Positions 1 through 6,030 are shown, counted from the stretch's first letter. The stretch: 6,114 nt of DNA from Lachnospiraceae bacterium (GCA_016281675.1 JAEEJD010000098.1:1-6114), one strand, 5' to 3'. Notes: generated from the sequence alone by a model not told the origin. Numbers and translations: made by a program.

Positions 1-50
1 CTTCTTCAACCAATTTGACTTTTGCAACCTTTTGGTCTAAAGTAATGTGA
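1..50 (+). other. Possible C-terminal end of an upstream gene
   Basis: The frame starting at position 3 is open from the window edge to a TGA at 48-50, giving about 15 codons ending in WSKVM. Its stop would overlap the antiporter GTG by four bases (GTGA), an arrangement typical of coupled genes, and would explain why the antiporter lacks a clear ribosome binding site. A second frame is open to a TAA at 38-40. On the minus strand a lysine/glutamate-rich frame is also open but has no usable start. Too little sequence to decide. Confidence 0.2.
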
Positions 51-1246
51 CTATGGAAACTTACGATATATTTAAATCACTTGCGATCATAATAATATTT
101 GCCAAACTGTTCGGAATCGGGGCCAGACGCCTCCATATTCCGCAGGTTGTCGGCGAGATCATCGCCGGCCTTATTATCGGTCCCTCTCTTCTCGGATGGG
201 TCGATAACACCGCATTTATAAGCCAGATGGCAGAAATCGGTGTCATCCTTCTGATGTTTTCAGCAGGACTCGGTACCGACATCAAAGAGTTGAAAAAAAC
301 CGGCCCTATCGCGTTTCTCATCGCATGCGCAGGAGTCTTTGTTCCGCTTGTGTGCGGAACCGCATATTTCATGATTTTCTACGGGACGGATTCGCTCTCA
401 TCTCCCCAGTTCATCGAAGCCGTGTTCGTCGGCACGATAATGACCGCTACAAGTGTTTCGATCACCGTTGAGACGTTAAAAGAACTGGGATTCCTGAAAA
501 GCAAGGTCGGAACGACCGTCATGGCTGCCGCCATCATCGATGACGTAATAGGTATCATCGTCCTCACATTCGTTATCAGTTTCAAAGATCCCGACGTGAA
601 GATCGCAAATGTCTGCTTCCAGACGCTGATGTTCTTCATATTCTCGATCGGAATGGGATTCGTCACATACAAACTGTTCCAGATGATAGACAGAAAATAC
701 CCGCACACGAGGCGTATACCTATCGCGGGTTTGGCCCTTTGCTTTGCAATGGCTTATATAGCCGAAAAACTTTTCGGCATCGCCGATATAACCGGCGCAT
801 ATGTTGCAGGTATCATCCTCTGCTCCATCAGTGATTCCGACTACATAGCCCGCAAAATGGATATCAATTCATACATGCTGTTCGGTCCCATATTCTTCGC
901 ATCGATAGGACTCAAGACAGATCTGGCCGATTTCTCTTTTTCGATACTGTGGTTTTCGATCGGCTTTGTCCTTGTCGCCCTTCTGGCAAAAATCATAGGA
1001 TGCGGCATCATGGCCAAGATCTGCAAATTCAGTTTCAATGAGTCCCTGATATGCGGCGTAGGCATGATGACCCGAGGCGAAGTAGCCCTTATAGTATCAC
1101 AAAAGGGCCTCTCAGTCGGTCTGATCAGCCCCATTTATTTCTCTGCCGTGATACTTCTGATACTCGTATCAAGTATCGCAACACCTGTTCTTCTGAAGAT
1201 TCTTTTTGCAAAGCTCCCTAAAGAGCCTGTTGTCGTTGACGAATGA
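47..1246 (+). CDS. Monovalent cation/proton antiporter, CPA2 family (NapA/GerN-like)
   Basis: Integral membrane exchanger that should swap cytoplasmic Na+ or K+ for external protons. The 399 residues are almost entirely hydrophobic segments, about 12 in number. Visible family marks are the TSVS stretch at 135-138 (the unwound helix of this fold), the Asp-Asp pair D165-D166 in an AAIIDDVIGI segment (the ion-binding pair, typical of electrogenic members), TGAYVAGIIL near 249-258, FFASIGL at 283-289 and MTRGEVALI at 341-349. The protein ends soon after the last helix with a short charged tail, so it lacks the KTN/RCK domain of KefB/KefC; its length fits GerN/NapA proteins. The start is either GTG at 47 or ATG at 53, with no strong Shine-Dalgarno before either. 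The GTG overlaps a TGA (48-50) of a frame open from the left edge, so coupling to an upstream gene is possible. The substrate ion cannot be read from sequence. The family call is firm. Confidence 0.93.
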   Translation: MTMETYDIFKSLAIIIIFAKLFGIGARRLHIPQVVGEIIAGLIIGPSLLGWVDNTAFISQMAEIGVILLMFSAGLGTDIKELKKTGPIAFLIACAGVFVPLVCGTAYFMIFYGTDSLSSPQFIEAVFVGTIMTATSVSITVETLKELGFLKSKVGTTVMAAAIIDDVIGIIVLTFVISFKDPDVKIANVCFQTLMFFIFSIGMGFVTYKLFQMIDRKYPHTRRIPIAGLALCFAMAYIAEKLFGIADITGAYVAGIILCSISDSDYIARKMDINSYMLFGPIFFASIGLKTDLADFSFSILWFSIGFVLVALLAKIIGCGIMAKICKFSFNESLICGVGMMTRGEVALIVSQKGLSVGLISPIYFSAVILLILVSSIATPVLLKILFAKLPKEPVVVDE

Positions 1247-1251
1247 TCCGA

Positions 1252-2394
1252 TCAGTCTCTTCCGCTCTTAAGAGGTCTTACGCGGTAAACCAATACGATC
1301 TCTTCATCGGTCCGCTCCCGTGAGGCGCTCTTTAATCTCTCAAGAACTCCCACTGCATCTTCATAGCTCTCCGCAGGGAACAGGATCGCTATCTCCGAAT
1401 CGGCTTTTCTGCAGATCGCATCTCCCACACGAAGCATTCTCTGGCAGCATCCGACGATGTCCGTCATTGTCTTTTCTTCATAAAGCGGATCTGCGCTTTC
1501 CGAAGCATCTATCCTGACATATATAAGTCCGAGGAATATAGTCGCCTTTGAGCGCGACTGCATGCGTCGCTGAAGGTTGTACAGTTCCTTGAATGTTCTG
1601 TAATCGCACAGGAACGCCTGCTGCTCTATCACTTCCTCCTGAAGCTCAACCTGCATCCTGTCAGCCTCATCCTGAAGTTTTACGGAAAGGTCGCGAACCT
1701 CTTTGTAATAGTTCACAACACTGCTCTTTGCCGTTGCATCCGGATTGGCAATGGCAAGCTTTGCGATCTGCGCTTCAAGTTCGAGTATCTCACTCGTACC
1801 TGCAAGCTCGAGAGCTCTTTCGCAGACCTGCACGACCTTCGCGGTCTGATTTTCTGCCTTAAGAATCTCTATATAAGCCATTACGGCCTCAACGTACATG
1901 TCACGGTACGCAGCTGATTTGGCGATGAGCCAGGGTTCGGATGAAAAATCCGGAAGGAGCGTTCCCTTGTACATGCTTATGGCCTGCTCGAGATAATCCC
2001 TCCTCCTCGTCGCGGATATGGTAGGGTTGATTCCCGCCTGCGCTAACGCGCGAAAATCGATCGCGTCGATCGTGACATCAAGCTCCCTGTTCCACTGGTA
2101 GGTACCGCGATGTGAGATTATCGCACCGGCCAGTCCGTCGGCGCCTTCCTTATCTATCATGGATCTGAACCTGTACAAAAGCGTACGAAGCGCCGTTGCG
2201 GGGTTAGCGTAATCCTCGCCCGACCACAGCAGTTCAAACAGTTCCTGGTGCGTTATCGGTCTGTCCGAATTCACAAGAAGATACGCTACGAACAGCTTTG
2301 TCTTCCTCGTGTTGGAGAGATTTTCCAGGATCGGCTTTCCGTCCATCAGGATCTCAAATCCGTCAAAAATACTGATAGTGATCTTTTTGCCCAT
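1252..2394 (-). CDS. SARP/BTAD-type transcriptional regulator with degenerate GGDEF-like C-terminus
   Basis: Cytoplasmic DNA-binding regulator of 380 residues. Residues 1-100 form an OmpR/SARP-type winged helix; the HTH lies at about 46-80 with recognition-helix character in NPATALRTLLYRFRSMI. Residues 108-215 form the bacterial transcriptional activation domain, a helical TPR-like array (YLEQAISMYKGTLLPDF, then repeated helices to about 213). Residues 226-260 are charged and heptad-like, a probable coiled-coil linker. Residues 261-375 resemble a GGDEF fold: FKELYNLQRR, then a hydrophobic strand at 286-295, then LRVGDAICRKADSEIAILFP and a helix EDAVGVLERL. The GG(D/E)EF signature is replaced by KADSEI, so cyclase activity is very unlikely. 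Start ATG is at 2394, preceded by a moderate GGCAGGTAG ribosome binding site. The gene lies 22 bp after the membrane-anchored protein, probably in one mRNA, and no separate promoter is evident. The two N-terminal domains are clear; the GGDEF reading is inference from motif order. Confidence 0.88.
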   Translation of the reverse strand: MGKKITISIFDGFEILMDGKPILENLSNTRKTKLFVAYLLVNSDRPITHQELFELLWSGEDYANPATALRTLLYRFRSMIDKEGADGLAGAIISHRGTYQWNRELDVTIDAIDFRALAQAGINPTISATRRRDYLEQAISMYKGTLLPDFSSEPWLIAKSAAYRDMYVEAVMAYIEILKAENQTAKVVQVCERALELAGTSEILELEAQIAKLAIANPDATAKSSVVNYYKEVRDLSVKLQDEADRMQVELQEEVIEQQAFLCDYRTFKELYNLQRRMQSRSKATIFLGLIYVRIDASESADPLYEEKTMTDIVGCCQRMLRVGDAICRKADSEIAILFPAESYEDAVGVLERLKSASRERTDEEIVLVYRVRPLKSGRD

Positions 2395-2416
2395 ACTCTA
2401 CCTGCCTTTTAGTTTG

Positions 2417-3766
2417 TTATCTGTAAGGAACCACGTAATACTCGGGTTCCGTGTAACCCGCTCCTTTTAAGCCGGAAATATAATTTGATACTTTGATGTT
2501 GTTTTCGTCATTAAAATCCGAGGCCATAATCGACCGGATGATGCCGGGGTTCGAAACAATGTTGTTGTTTCCCATGATGTATATCCTGTCCCCGCAAAGT
2601 ATCGTTCCCTCGAAGTTTACGTCGTTATGGATTATGACGTTTCCGGGAGTTGCAACGATACCCGTAAAATCATTGGCTATTTCTATATCCGTACCCGAAA
2701 TGAGCTTTCGGTATTTACCTACATATATCCCGTCGTTGTTCGAATCGTAATAGATCGAGATCGTATCCAGACGGTCCAGCGACCTGTCGACAAGGCTGAT
2801 CGTATCGTTGTATTCGGTCAGCAGCGCTTCATCCATTTTGTAGGTGGGGATGAACTCTCCGTCCAGGGTATACACAGTCTCCTTCGAAAATCCCCTGATC
2901 TCGTTCATCCGCTGCGCATAACACTCCAGCGTCTCCGCCAGAGGCGAAAAGATCACGAACGATCCGTTGACGTTAATATCGCCCTGACAGACTATTCTGT
3001 CGGCTTTGACTCCAAGCTGCGTTGTCAGTATATTGATCCCGCCGTACGTCCCGGTCTCACCGTACACTATCTCCGCATCTCGGCGTTCCTGATCGGAATG
3101 CTTACCCGCGTAGATGTCGCCGATTATCGATGACGTCTGGCCGGTTATGTATATACCTTTCTGTGCCACAAGCACATAACGGAACAGATCGTCGTTTCCG
3201 GCGTGAAACACAACATCCGGAAAACGTATCCTGTAGCTTAGCGTGTCGCGCCTGATGCCCGATGCACGGCCGTCGCACTCAAATGTGACGTTTCTGATCC
3301 GAAGGCCTGTAGTTACGCCTGATCCGTCTGAATCTTCATCGATCACCGTATCCGGATCGTATATCACTCTGACATTTCCCGGAGCGCCGTTTTCCAGAAA
3401 CTTAGCGAGGTTTTCGCATATCGTCGAAGCATTGTCTCCGAGTTTGTCTCTGATCCTGTTTGCATATCCCATCCGGAAATAGTCATCCAGTTCCTTCTCG
3501 GATAATGATGTGTCGTCCTCCGCTCTGACAAGCTCGAGGAGGCTCTCGTACTGCTCCTGTCCGGCCGATCGCGCTATCTGTGTCACTTCTTTCATTATAA
3601 CTGCGGAAGCGCGGTCAATATCCTGGACGCTGTGCACTATACTCCTTTGGGTGGCTGATTCCCTGAATATGGAAAATGCGCTTCCCGATACGGCAAGAAC
3701 AGACAGCAGAAAGAGGATGATCATCAACAGGAGCGCATATAACCTGACCCAATGATACCTTCTCAT
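2417..3766 (-). CDS. Membrane-anchored surface protein with beta-rich exterior, PilX-like in layout
   Basis: Not assignable to a named gene. From the ATG at 3766 it has 449 residues: a basic N-terminus (MRRYHWVR), one long hydrophobic segment at about 9-29, then an extracytoplasmic region. No type IV prepilin cleavage motif is visible. The first 100 exterior residues are helical and charged; the rest is strand-rich with short Gly/Asn/Asp turns. The tail, with segments such as GIVATPGNVIIHND, FEGTILCGDRIYI and NNNIVSNPGIIRSIM, is reminiscent of the beta-helical ends of PilX-type pilus-associated proteins and bactofilin-like polymers. Two acidic loops, DEDSDGSG and DSNNDGIY, fit the DxDxDG calcium-loop pattern. 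The frame stays open to a TTG at 3844, but that codon lies between the -35 and -10 of the likely promoter, so ATG 3766 is preferred. It has no good Shine-Dalgarno; GTG codons at 3814 and 3796 are alternatives. It is the first gene of the operon with the BTAD regulator. The gene is solid; the function is open. Confidence 0.8.
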   Translation of the reverse strand: MRRYHWVRLYALLLMIILFLLSVLAVSGSAFSIFRESATQRSIVHSVQDIDRASAVIMKEVTQIARSAGQEQYESLLELVRAEDDTSLSEKELDDYFRMGYANRIRDKLGDNASTICENLAKFLENGAPGNVRVIYDPDTVIDEDSDGSGVTTGLRIRNVTFECDGRASGIRRDTLSYRIRFPDVVFHAGNDDLFRYVLVAQKGIYITGQTSSIIGDIYAGKHSDQERRDAEIVYGETGTYGGINILTTQLGVKADRIVCQGDINVNGSFVIFSPLAETLECYAQRMNEIRGFSKETVYTLDGEFIPTYKMDEALLTEYNDTISLVDRSLDRLDTISIYYDSNNDGIYVGKYRKLISGTDIEIANDFTGIVATPGNVIIHNDVNFEGTILCGDRIYIMGNNNIVSNPGIIRSIMASDFNDENNIKVSNYISGLKGAGYTEPEYYVVPYR

Positions 3767-3785
3767 AACTGATATATTAGCGTAT

Positions 3786-3816
3786 TTGTGACACACGCGC
3801 AAGGGTTTTGTCACGA
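3786..3816. promoter_or_regulatory. Inverted repeat GTGACA/TGTCAC in the operon leader; possible operator or leader hairpin
   Basis: GTGACA at 3788-3793 and TGTCAC at 3809-3814 are exact inverse copies whose centres lie 21 bp apart, about two helical turns. With flanking bases the stem reaches 8 pairs including one G-U, with a 15-nt loop. A third GTGAC lies at 3870-3874, just upstream of the -35 box. The site sits between the likely transcription start and the ATG of the surface protein. It could be a binding site for the regulator encoded in the same operon, or an mRNA hairpin controlling translation. The repeat is seen; its role is inferred. Confidence 0.4.
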
Positions 3817-3833
3817 TGTATCGGACATGTGAA

Positions 3834-3861
3834 ATTATGTACAAAAAGCTCTGTTTTTCAA
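3834..3861 (-). promoter_or_regulatory. Sigma-70-type promoter of the surface protein/BTAD regulator operon
   Basis: On the minus strand a -35 box TTGAAA (3856-3861, 5/6 match) is followed by a 16-bp spacer and a -10 box CATAAT (3834-3839, 5/6 match). Transcription should start near 3827, giving a leader of about 60 nt before the ATG at 3766. The placement rules out the upstream TTG codon at 3844 as the start when this promoter is used. Confidence 0.65.
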
Positions 3862-3899
3862 TCGATTAAGTGACCGTTTTTTTGTCTCTATTTCCGATA

Positions 3900-3928
3900 T
3901 AGCCATACCCGATCCTATAAGCTATAAT
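3900..3928 (+). promoter_or_regulatory. Promoter of the structured-leader/PBECR-like unit
   Basis: A perfect TATAAT lies at 3923-3928. At 17 bp upstream is TAGCCA (3900-3905), a 4/6 match to TTGACA. Transcription should begin at about 3935, or a few bases earlier, giving a leader of about 110 nt before the GTG at 4045. It is divergent from the operon promoter at 3834-3861, and the two may influence each other. Confidence 0.55.
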
Positions 3929-3930
3929 GT

Positions 3931-4044
3931 GCCTACATCTTGGGAGATGGCATTTCTACACTCATATTGGGGGGTCTCCGGGGTACAAGGCAATCGTTCC
4001 GCCCAACGCCTCGGAGACCACACGTCTAAAGAAAGCGAGTCAGA
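3931..4044 (+). ncRNA. Structured 5' leader RNA of unknown class
   Basis: This stretch of about 110 nt has no reading frame worth calling but clear secondary structure. A first hairpin pairs CATCT (3936-3940) with AGATG (3945-3949) around a TGGG loop, extended by GC (3931-3932) with GC (3950-3951). A second, larger hairpin pairs GGTCTCCG (3973-3980) exactly with CGGAGACC (4012-4019). Nested inside it, AGG (3988-3990) pairs with CCT (4009-4011) and CGTT (3995-3998) with AACG (4005-4008), closing a CCGCCC loop. The G-rich run at 3969-3974 could reach that loop as a pseudoknot. It ends 25 nt before the start codon. It resembles a regulatory leader or the 5' part of a larger folded RNA. I do not recognise a riboswitch, T-box or other named family. 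Confidence 0.5.
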
Positions 4045-4422
4045 GTGAACGACAATCTTATAAAAGTATGCAAATTCAACACCGATCTAAACGCTATAAT
4101 AGGAACATCTTTCCCCTCATTTGATATTTATCGGTCAAAGGGATTGCTAGCACATCTCATCAATCGAAAACACTTCACTGCCGCAAAATATATCGATCAT
4201 ATACCTGAAATAATTTCTGCTCCGGATTATGTCGGATATAACGGTAACAATTTCGAGCTTATCAAGGAATACAAGAACAATATTTTTATCAGCATCAAAT
4301 TGGATAACAAGAGAAAGATATATTATGTTGCGACCATGTTTGACGTAAAAGCCGCAAAAATCAAAGCATATGTTGATTCCGGCAGGTTGATCCGAGTACA
4401 ATCGGGTTCGCAAGGCCCTTGA
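4045..4422 (+). CDS. Small PBECR-like protein (Barnase-EndoU-ColicinE5/D-RelE-like nuclease fold), solo
   Basis: A 125-residue soluble protein with no signal peptide or membrane segment. The layout matches my recollection of PBECR-type domains, a nuclease-fold superfamily found in phage polyvalent proteins and as stand-alone genes: an early IYRSKGLLAHLINRKH segment (about 29-44), then HIPEIISAPDYVGYNG (about 52-67), then two strands NNIFISIKLD and KIYYVATMFDV, then a closing helix AKIKAYVDSGRLIRV. Candidate active-site residues are H37, R41, H43 and H52; none is confirmed. The start is GTG at 4045; an in-frame stop at 4027-4029 and the absence of another ATG before codon 98 fix it. Only a weak AAAGAAAG lies upstream. 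The coding region is visibly more AT-rich than its neighbours, which suggests transfer. It sits alone between structured RNA segments, with no antitoxin-like gene next to it. The coding call is fairly sure; the family is moderately sure; the function is unknown. Confidence 0.68.
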   Translation: MNDNLIKVCKFNTDLNAIIGTSFPSFDIYRSKGLLAHLINRKHFTAAKYIDHIPEIISAPDYVGYNGNNFELIKEYKNNIFISIKLDNKRKIYYVATMFDVKAAKIKAYVDSGRLIRVQSGSQGP

Positions 4423-4553
4423 CTGAATTGCGTAACCGTGATAGATTCAAAGCGTAAATTGTTGACGAGCAGGAAAGGCACCCTGCGCTCCCTCTAGGGA
4501 ACCTGATATGATGGATACGCCGCCCATCCAATGATTTACAAGTAAAAGAAAAT
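4423..4553 (+). ncRNA. Structured 3' region of the PBECR-like unit, class unknown
   Basis: No plausible gene lies between the small ORF and the terminator, but at least three consecutive hairpins can be drawn. GCAGG (4469-4473) pairs with CCTGC (4482-4486), with outer GAG/CTC able to add pairs around a two-base bulge. TCCC (4489-4492) pairs with GGGA (4497-4500) around TCTA; it competes for two bases with the outer pairs of the first. GATGG (4510-4514) pairs with CCATC (4524-4528). In addition AGGCAC (4476-4481) is the exact complement of GTGCCT at the start of the transcript region (3929-3934), a possible end-to-end closing helix. The stretch reads more like folded RNA than a plain 3' untranslated tail. 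It could be an independent small RNA or the second half of one RNA that houses the ORF. Confidence 0.35.
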
Positions 4554-4581
4554 AAACACTCGCGTACGCGGGTGTTTTTTG
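4554..4581. terminator. Rho-independent terminator, able to act in both directions
   Basis: ACACTCGC (4556-4563) pairs with GCGGGTGT (4568-4575) around a GTAC loop, with one G-U pair, and is followed by six T on the plus strand. A/T pairs extend the base. On the minus strand the same hairpin is followed by TTATTTTCTTTT, so it can also end the glycosyltransferase transcript, whose stop codon lies about 45 bp away. It therefore closes both convergent units. Confidence 0.88.
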
Positions 4582-4626
4582 TTTTCATCCGGTTTACAGT
4601 TTAAACAAGCTTATCCGATCAAAAAA

Positions 4627-6030
4627 TCACGCATTGGTAGTATCCACACCAACCGCAAATTTATAGAAATGAGAAAATCTTCCATTGTTAAATGACATCA
4701 CAATATCAGCCCCGTTACACCTGCCCGAACATACAAAGCTGTCACACTTTGAGAGCATATACAGGGCATAGAAATAGTTGACGGTAGTATCCTCAAGTTT
4801 TTCCTCGTACATCCCGTCCGCATGTTCTTTCTCATAATCGGACAGTATTTCATTTTGCCGAAGGTCAGACAGTTTCAGACGCTCCTGCGACAGCGCGACC
4901 AGCTGATGACCGAACTCGCCCCGCATGTAAAGAAGCGCATCTTCATCTTCCGTCGCAAGGAATATTCTCTCAAACCCGTATTCCTCTACCCAATCATGAA
5001 CGAGCGGTGCCATCTGCTGCGGCGATGCCATTACCCTGTCTCCCGTCATTCCTGACGTGATATAGTCCGTTCCGCGTATCATGACCCCGAGCACTTTCTC
5101 ATTTCCGAACACGTCGTCATAATACTCATCCATCTGCGCCCTGAATTCCGGCGTGAGGATCGATTCGTCGATGGAGTGACTGATCCCTTTGAGGAACTTG
5201 ATCTTGGAGAGCGCCATAAAACTCGGAACGACAAGTGTATTATCATCAGTCGCCTCTTCGTCCCTAAGTTCAAGCACAAAATATCTGGTTAATTCTTCAT
5301 CCCGGAATTTCCCGATATGACCGTTTCCGTTAAGTACGAATTTCAGTCCGAACCTTGCAAACCCGATCCTGTATCGCTCATAATACGACAATATCGCGCC
5401 GATCCCGGCCCATTCGTCAATATCAACGGTAATGAACTTAAACCTTGAAAAATCCCTTCCTCCAAGGATCCACTGCAAAAGAAAAACATTGTGAAATGCA
5501 TATGTACTGCTCAGCCTCCTGAATCTCCCATCCTCAATCCCGGATGCCAGCTCTTTTTGAATATACAGAAGTGTCTCTTTATCCAGATCTGAAGGAAGCT
5601 GCTCCTGAACGTGAAGCCTTTCATGCTGCTGCACAAAATAGAATATCCTGCGATCCGTACAGTAAACCTCAATATCGGTAACAGACAACACAAGCTTTGT
5701 CAGAACTATGGTGTACTCATTCAGTTCCTCAAACACCATATTCTCTACGCCGTCAAAAAACTCCAGCCACAGAGTCTTCGTGTCATTCTCGTCGTAAATC
5801 TCATACCTCGCCATATAAGGAGGTTTCTGATACTTCGGATAACTGTCCACAGGTTCTATATCATCATTGTTGTCATAATAAACTATGTCAAAATCATCCC
5901 CGCCGGCATTCTTTACGTGGAATCTGCTCTTACTTATTACGCCTTCCTTCAGCGCCTCATGAAAAAGTTCAGGCGAAATCTCCAACGTCTTACAATCCGC
6001 GCTATGATCGTATTCCTCAATCCTAAACAA
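4627..6030 (-). CDS. GT23/O-fucosyltransferase-like glycosyltransferase
   Basis: Cytoplasmic enzyme of 467 residues, probably transferring a sugar (fucose-like chemistry from a GDP-sugar is the family precedent) onto a cell-surface or exopolysaccharide glycan. No membrane segment or signal peptide is seen. Residues 1-170 form an acidic N-terminal region I do not recognise. The first Rossmann-like half includes WAGIGAILSYYERYRIGFARFG at about 207-228, split here as WAGIGAILSYY and ERYRIGFARFG, a typical acceptor-side opening. The donor half carries VMIRGTDY (316-323), equivalent to the HxRxxD-type motif of NodZ and FUT8 with R319 and D322, then IFLATEDED (356-364), then SFVCSGRCNGADIVMS (431-446) as the closing nucleotide-sugar segment. 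The start is TTG at 6030, supported by GAGGA six bases upstream; the nearby ATG runs into a stop after three codons. The gene appears to be alone and converges on the shared terminator. Donor and acceptor cannot be told from sequence. Confidence 0.82.
   Translation of the reverse strand: MFRIEEYDHSADCKTLEISPELFHEALKEGVISKSRFHVKNAGGDDFDIVYYDNNDDIEPVDSYPKYQKPPYMARYEIYDENDTKTLWLEFFDGVENMVFEELNEYTIVLTKLVLSVTDIEVYCTDRRIFYFVQQHERLHVQEQLPSDLDKETLLYIQKELASGIEDGRFRRLSSTYAFHNVFLLQWILGGRDFSRFKFITVDIDEWAGIGAILSYYERYRIGFARFGLKFVLNGNGHIGKFRDEELTRYFVLELRDEEATDDNTLVVPSFMALSKIKFLKGISHSIDESILTPEFRAQMDEYYDDVFGNEKVLGVMIRGTDYITSGMTGDRVMASPQQMAPLVHDWVEEYGFERIFLATEDEDALLYMRGEFGHQLVALSQERLKLSDLRQNEILSDYEKEHADGMYEEKLEDTTVNYFYALYMLSKCDSFVCSGRCNGADIVMSFNNGRFSHFYKFAVGVDTTNA

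Noticed and set aside
1..46. Minus-strand gene diverging from the antiporter and leaving the window
   Set aside because: One minus-strand frame gives a plausible Lys/Glu-rich peptide, but there is no ATG or GTG with a ribosome binding site and the stretch is too short to support a call.
1211..1228. Hairpin GCTC/GAGC near the end of the antiporter gene as a terminator
   Set aside because: Only four or five good pairs, inside coding sequence, and no U-tract follows on either strand.
2627..3133. Plus-strand frame of 168 residues opposite the surface protein
   Set aside because: Antisense shadow: Arg- and Val-rich without domain features, and the opposite strand has a coherent membrane-anchored protein with promoter and operon partner.
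3931..4044. Type III toxin-antitoxin repeat RNA in front of the PBECR-like gene
   Set aside because: Type III antitoxin RNAs are tandem repeats of about 30-40 nt with a terminator before the toxin. I see no tandem repeats and no internal terminator here.
3927..4124. Plus-strand frame of 65 residues starting in the TATAAT box
   Set aside because: Its start codon overlaps the -10 box, so it could not be translated from that promoter. It also overlaps the structured leader and the better-supported gene at 4045.
3929..4553. Group I or group II intron housing the small ORF
   Set aside because: I looked for the group II domain V hairpin and a reverse transcriptase, and for the group I core segments around the guanosine site. 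None is visible. The promoter and terminator also make a free-standing transcript more likely.
4361..4588. Minus-strand frame of 75 residues across the 3' region of the PBECR-like unit
   Set aside because: It runs through the terminator hairpin and the end of the PBECR-like gene, is rich in Arg, Ser and Cys without domain character, and has no credible ribosome binding site.
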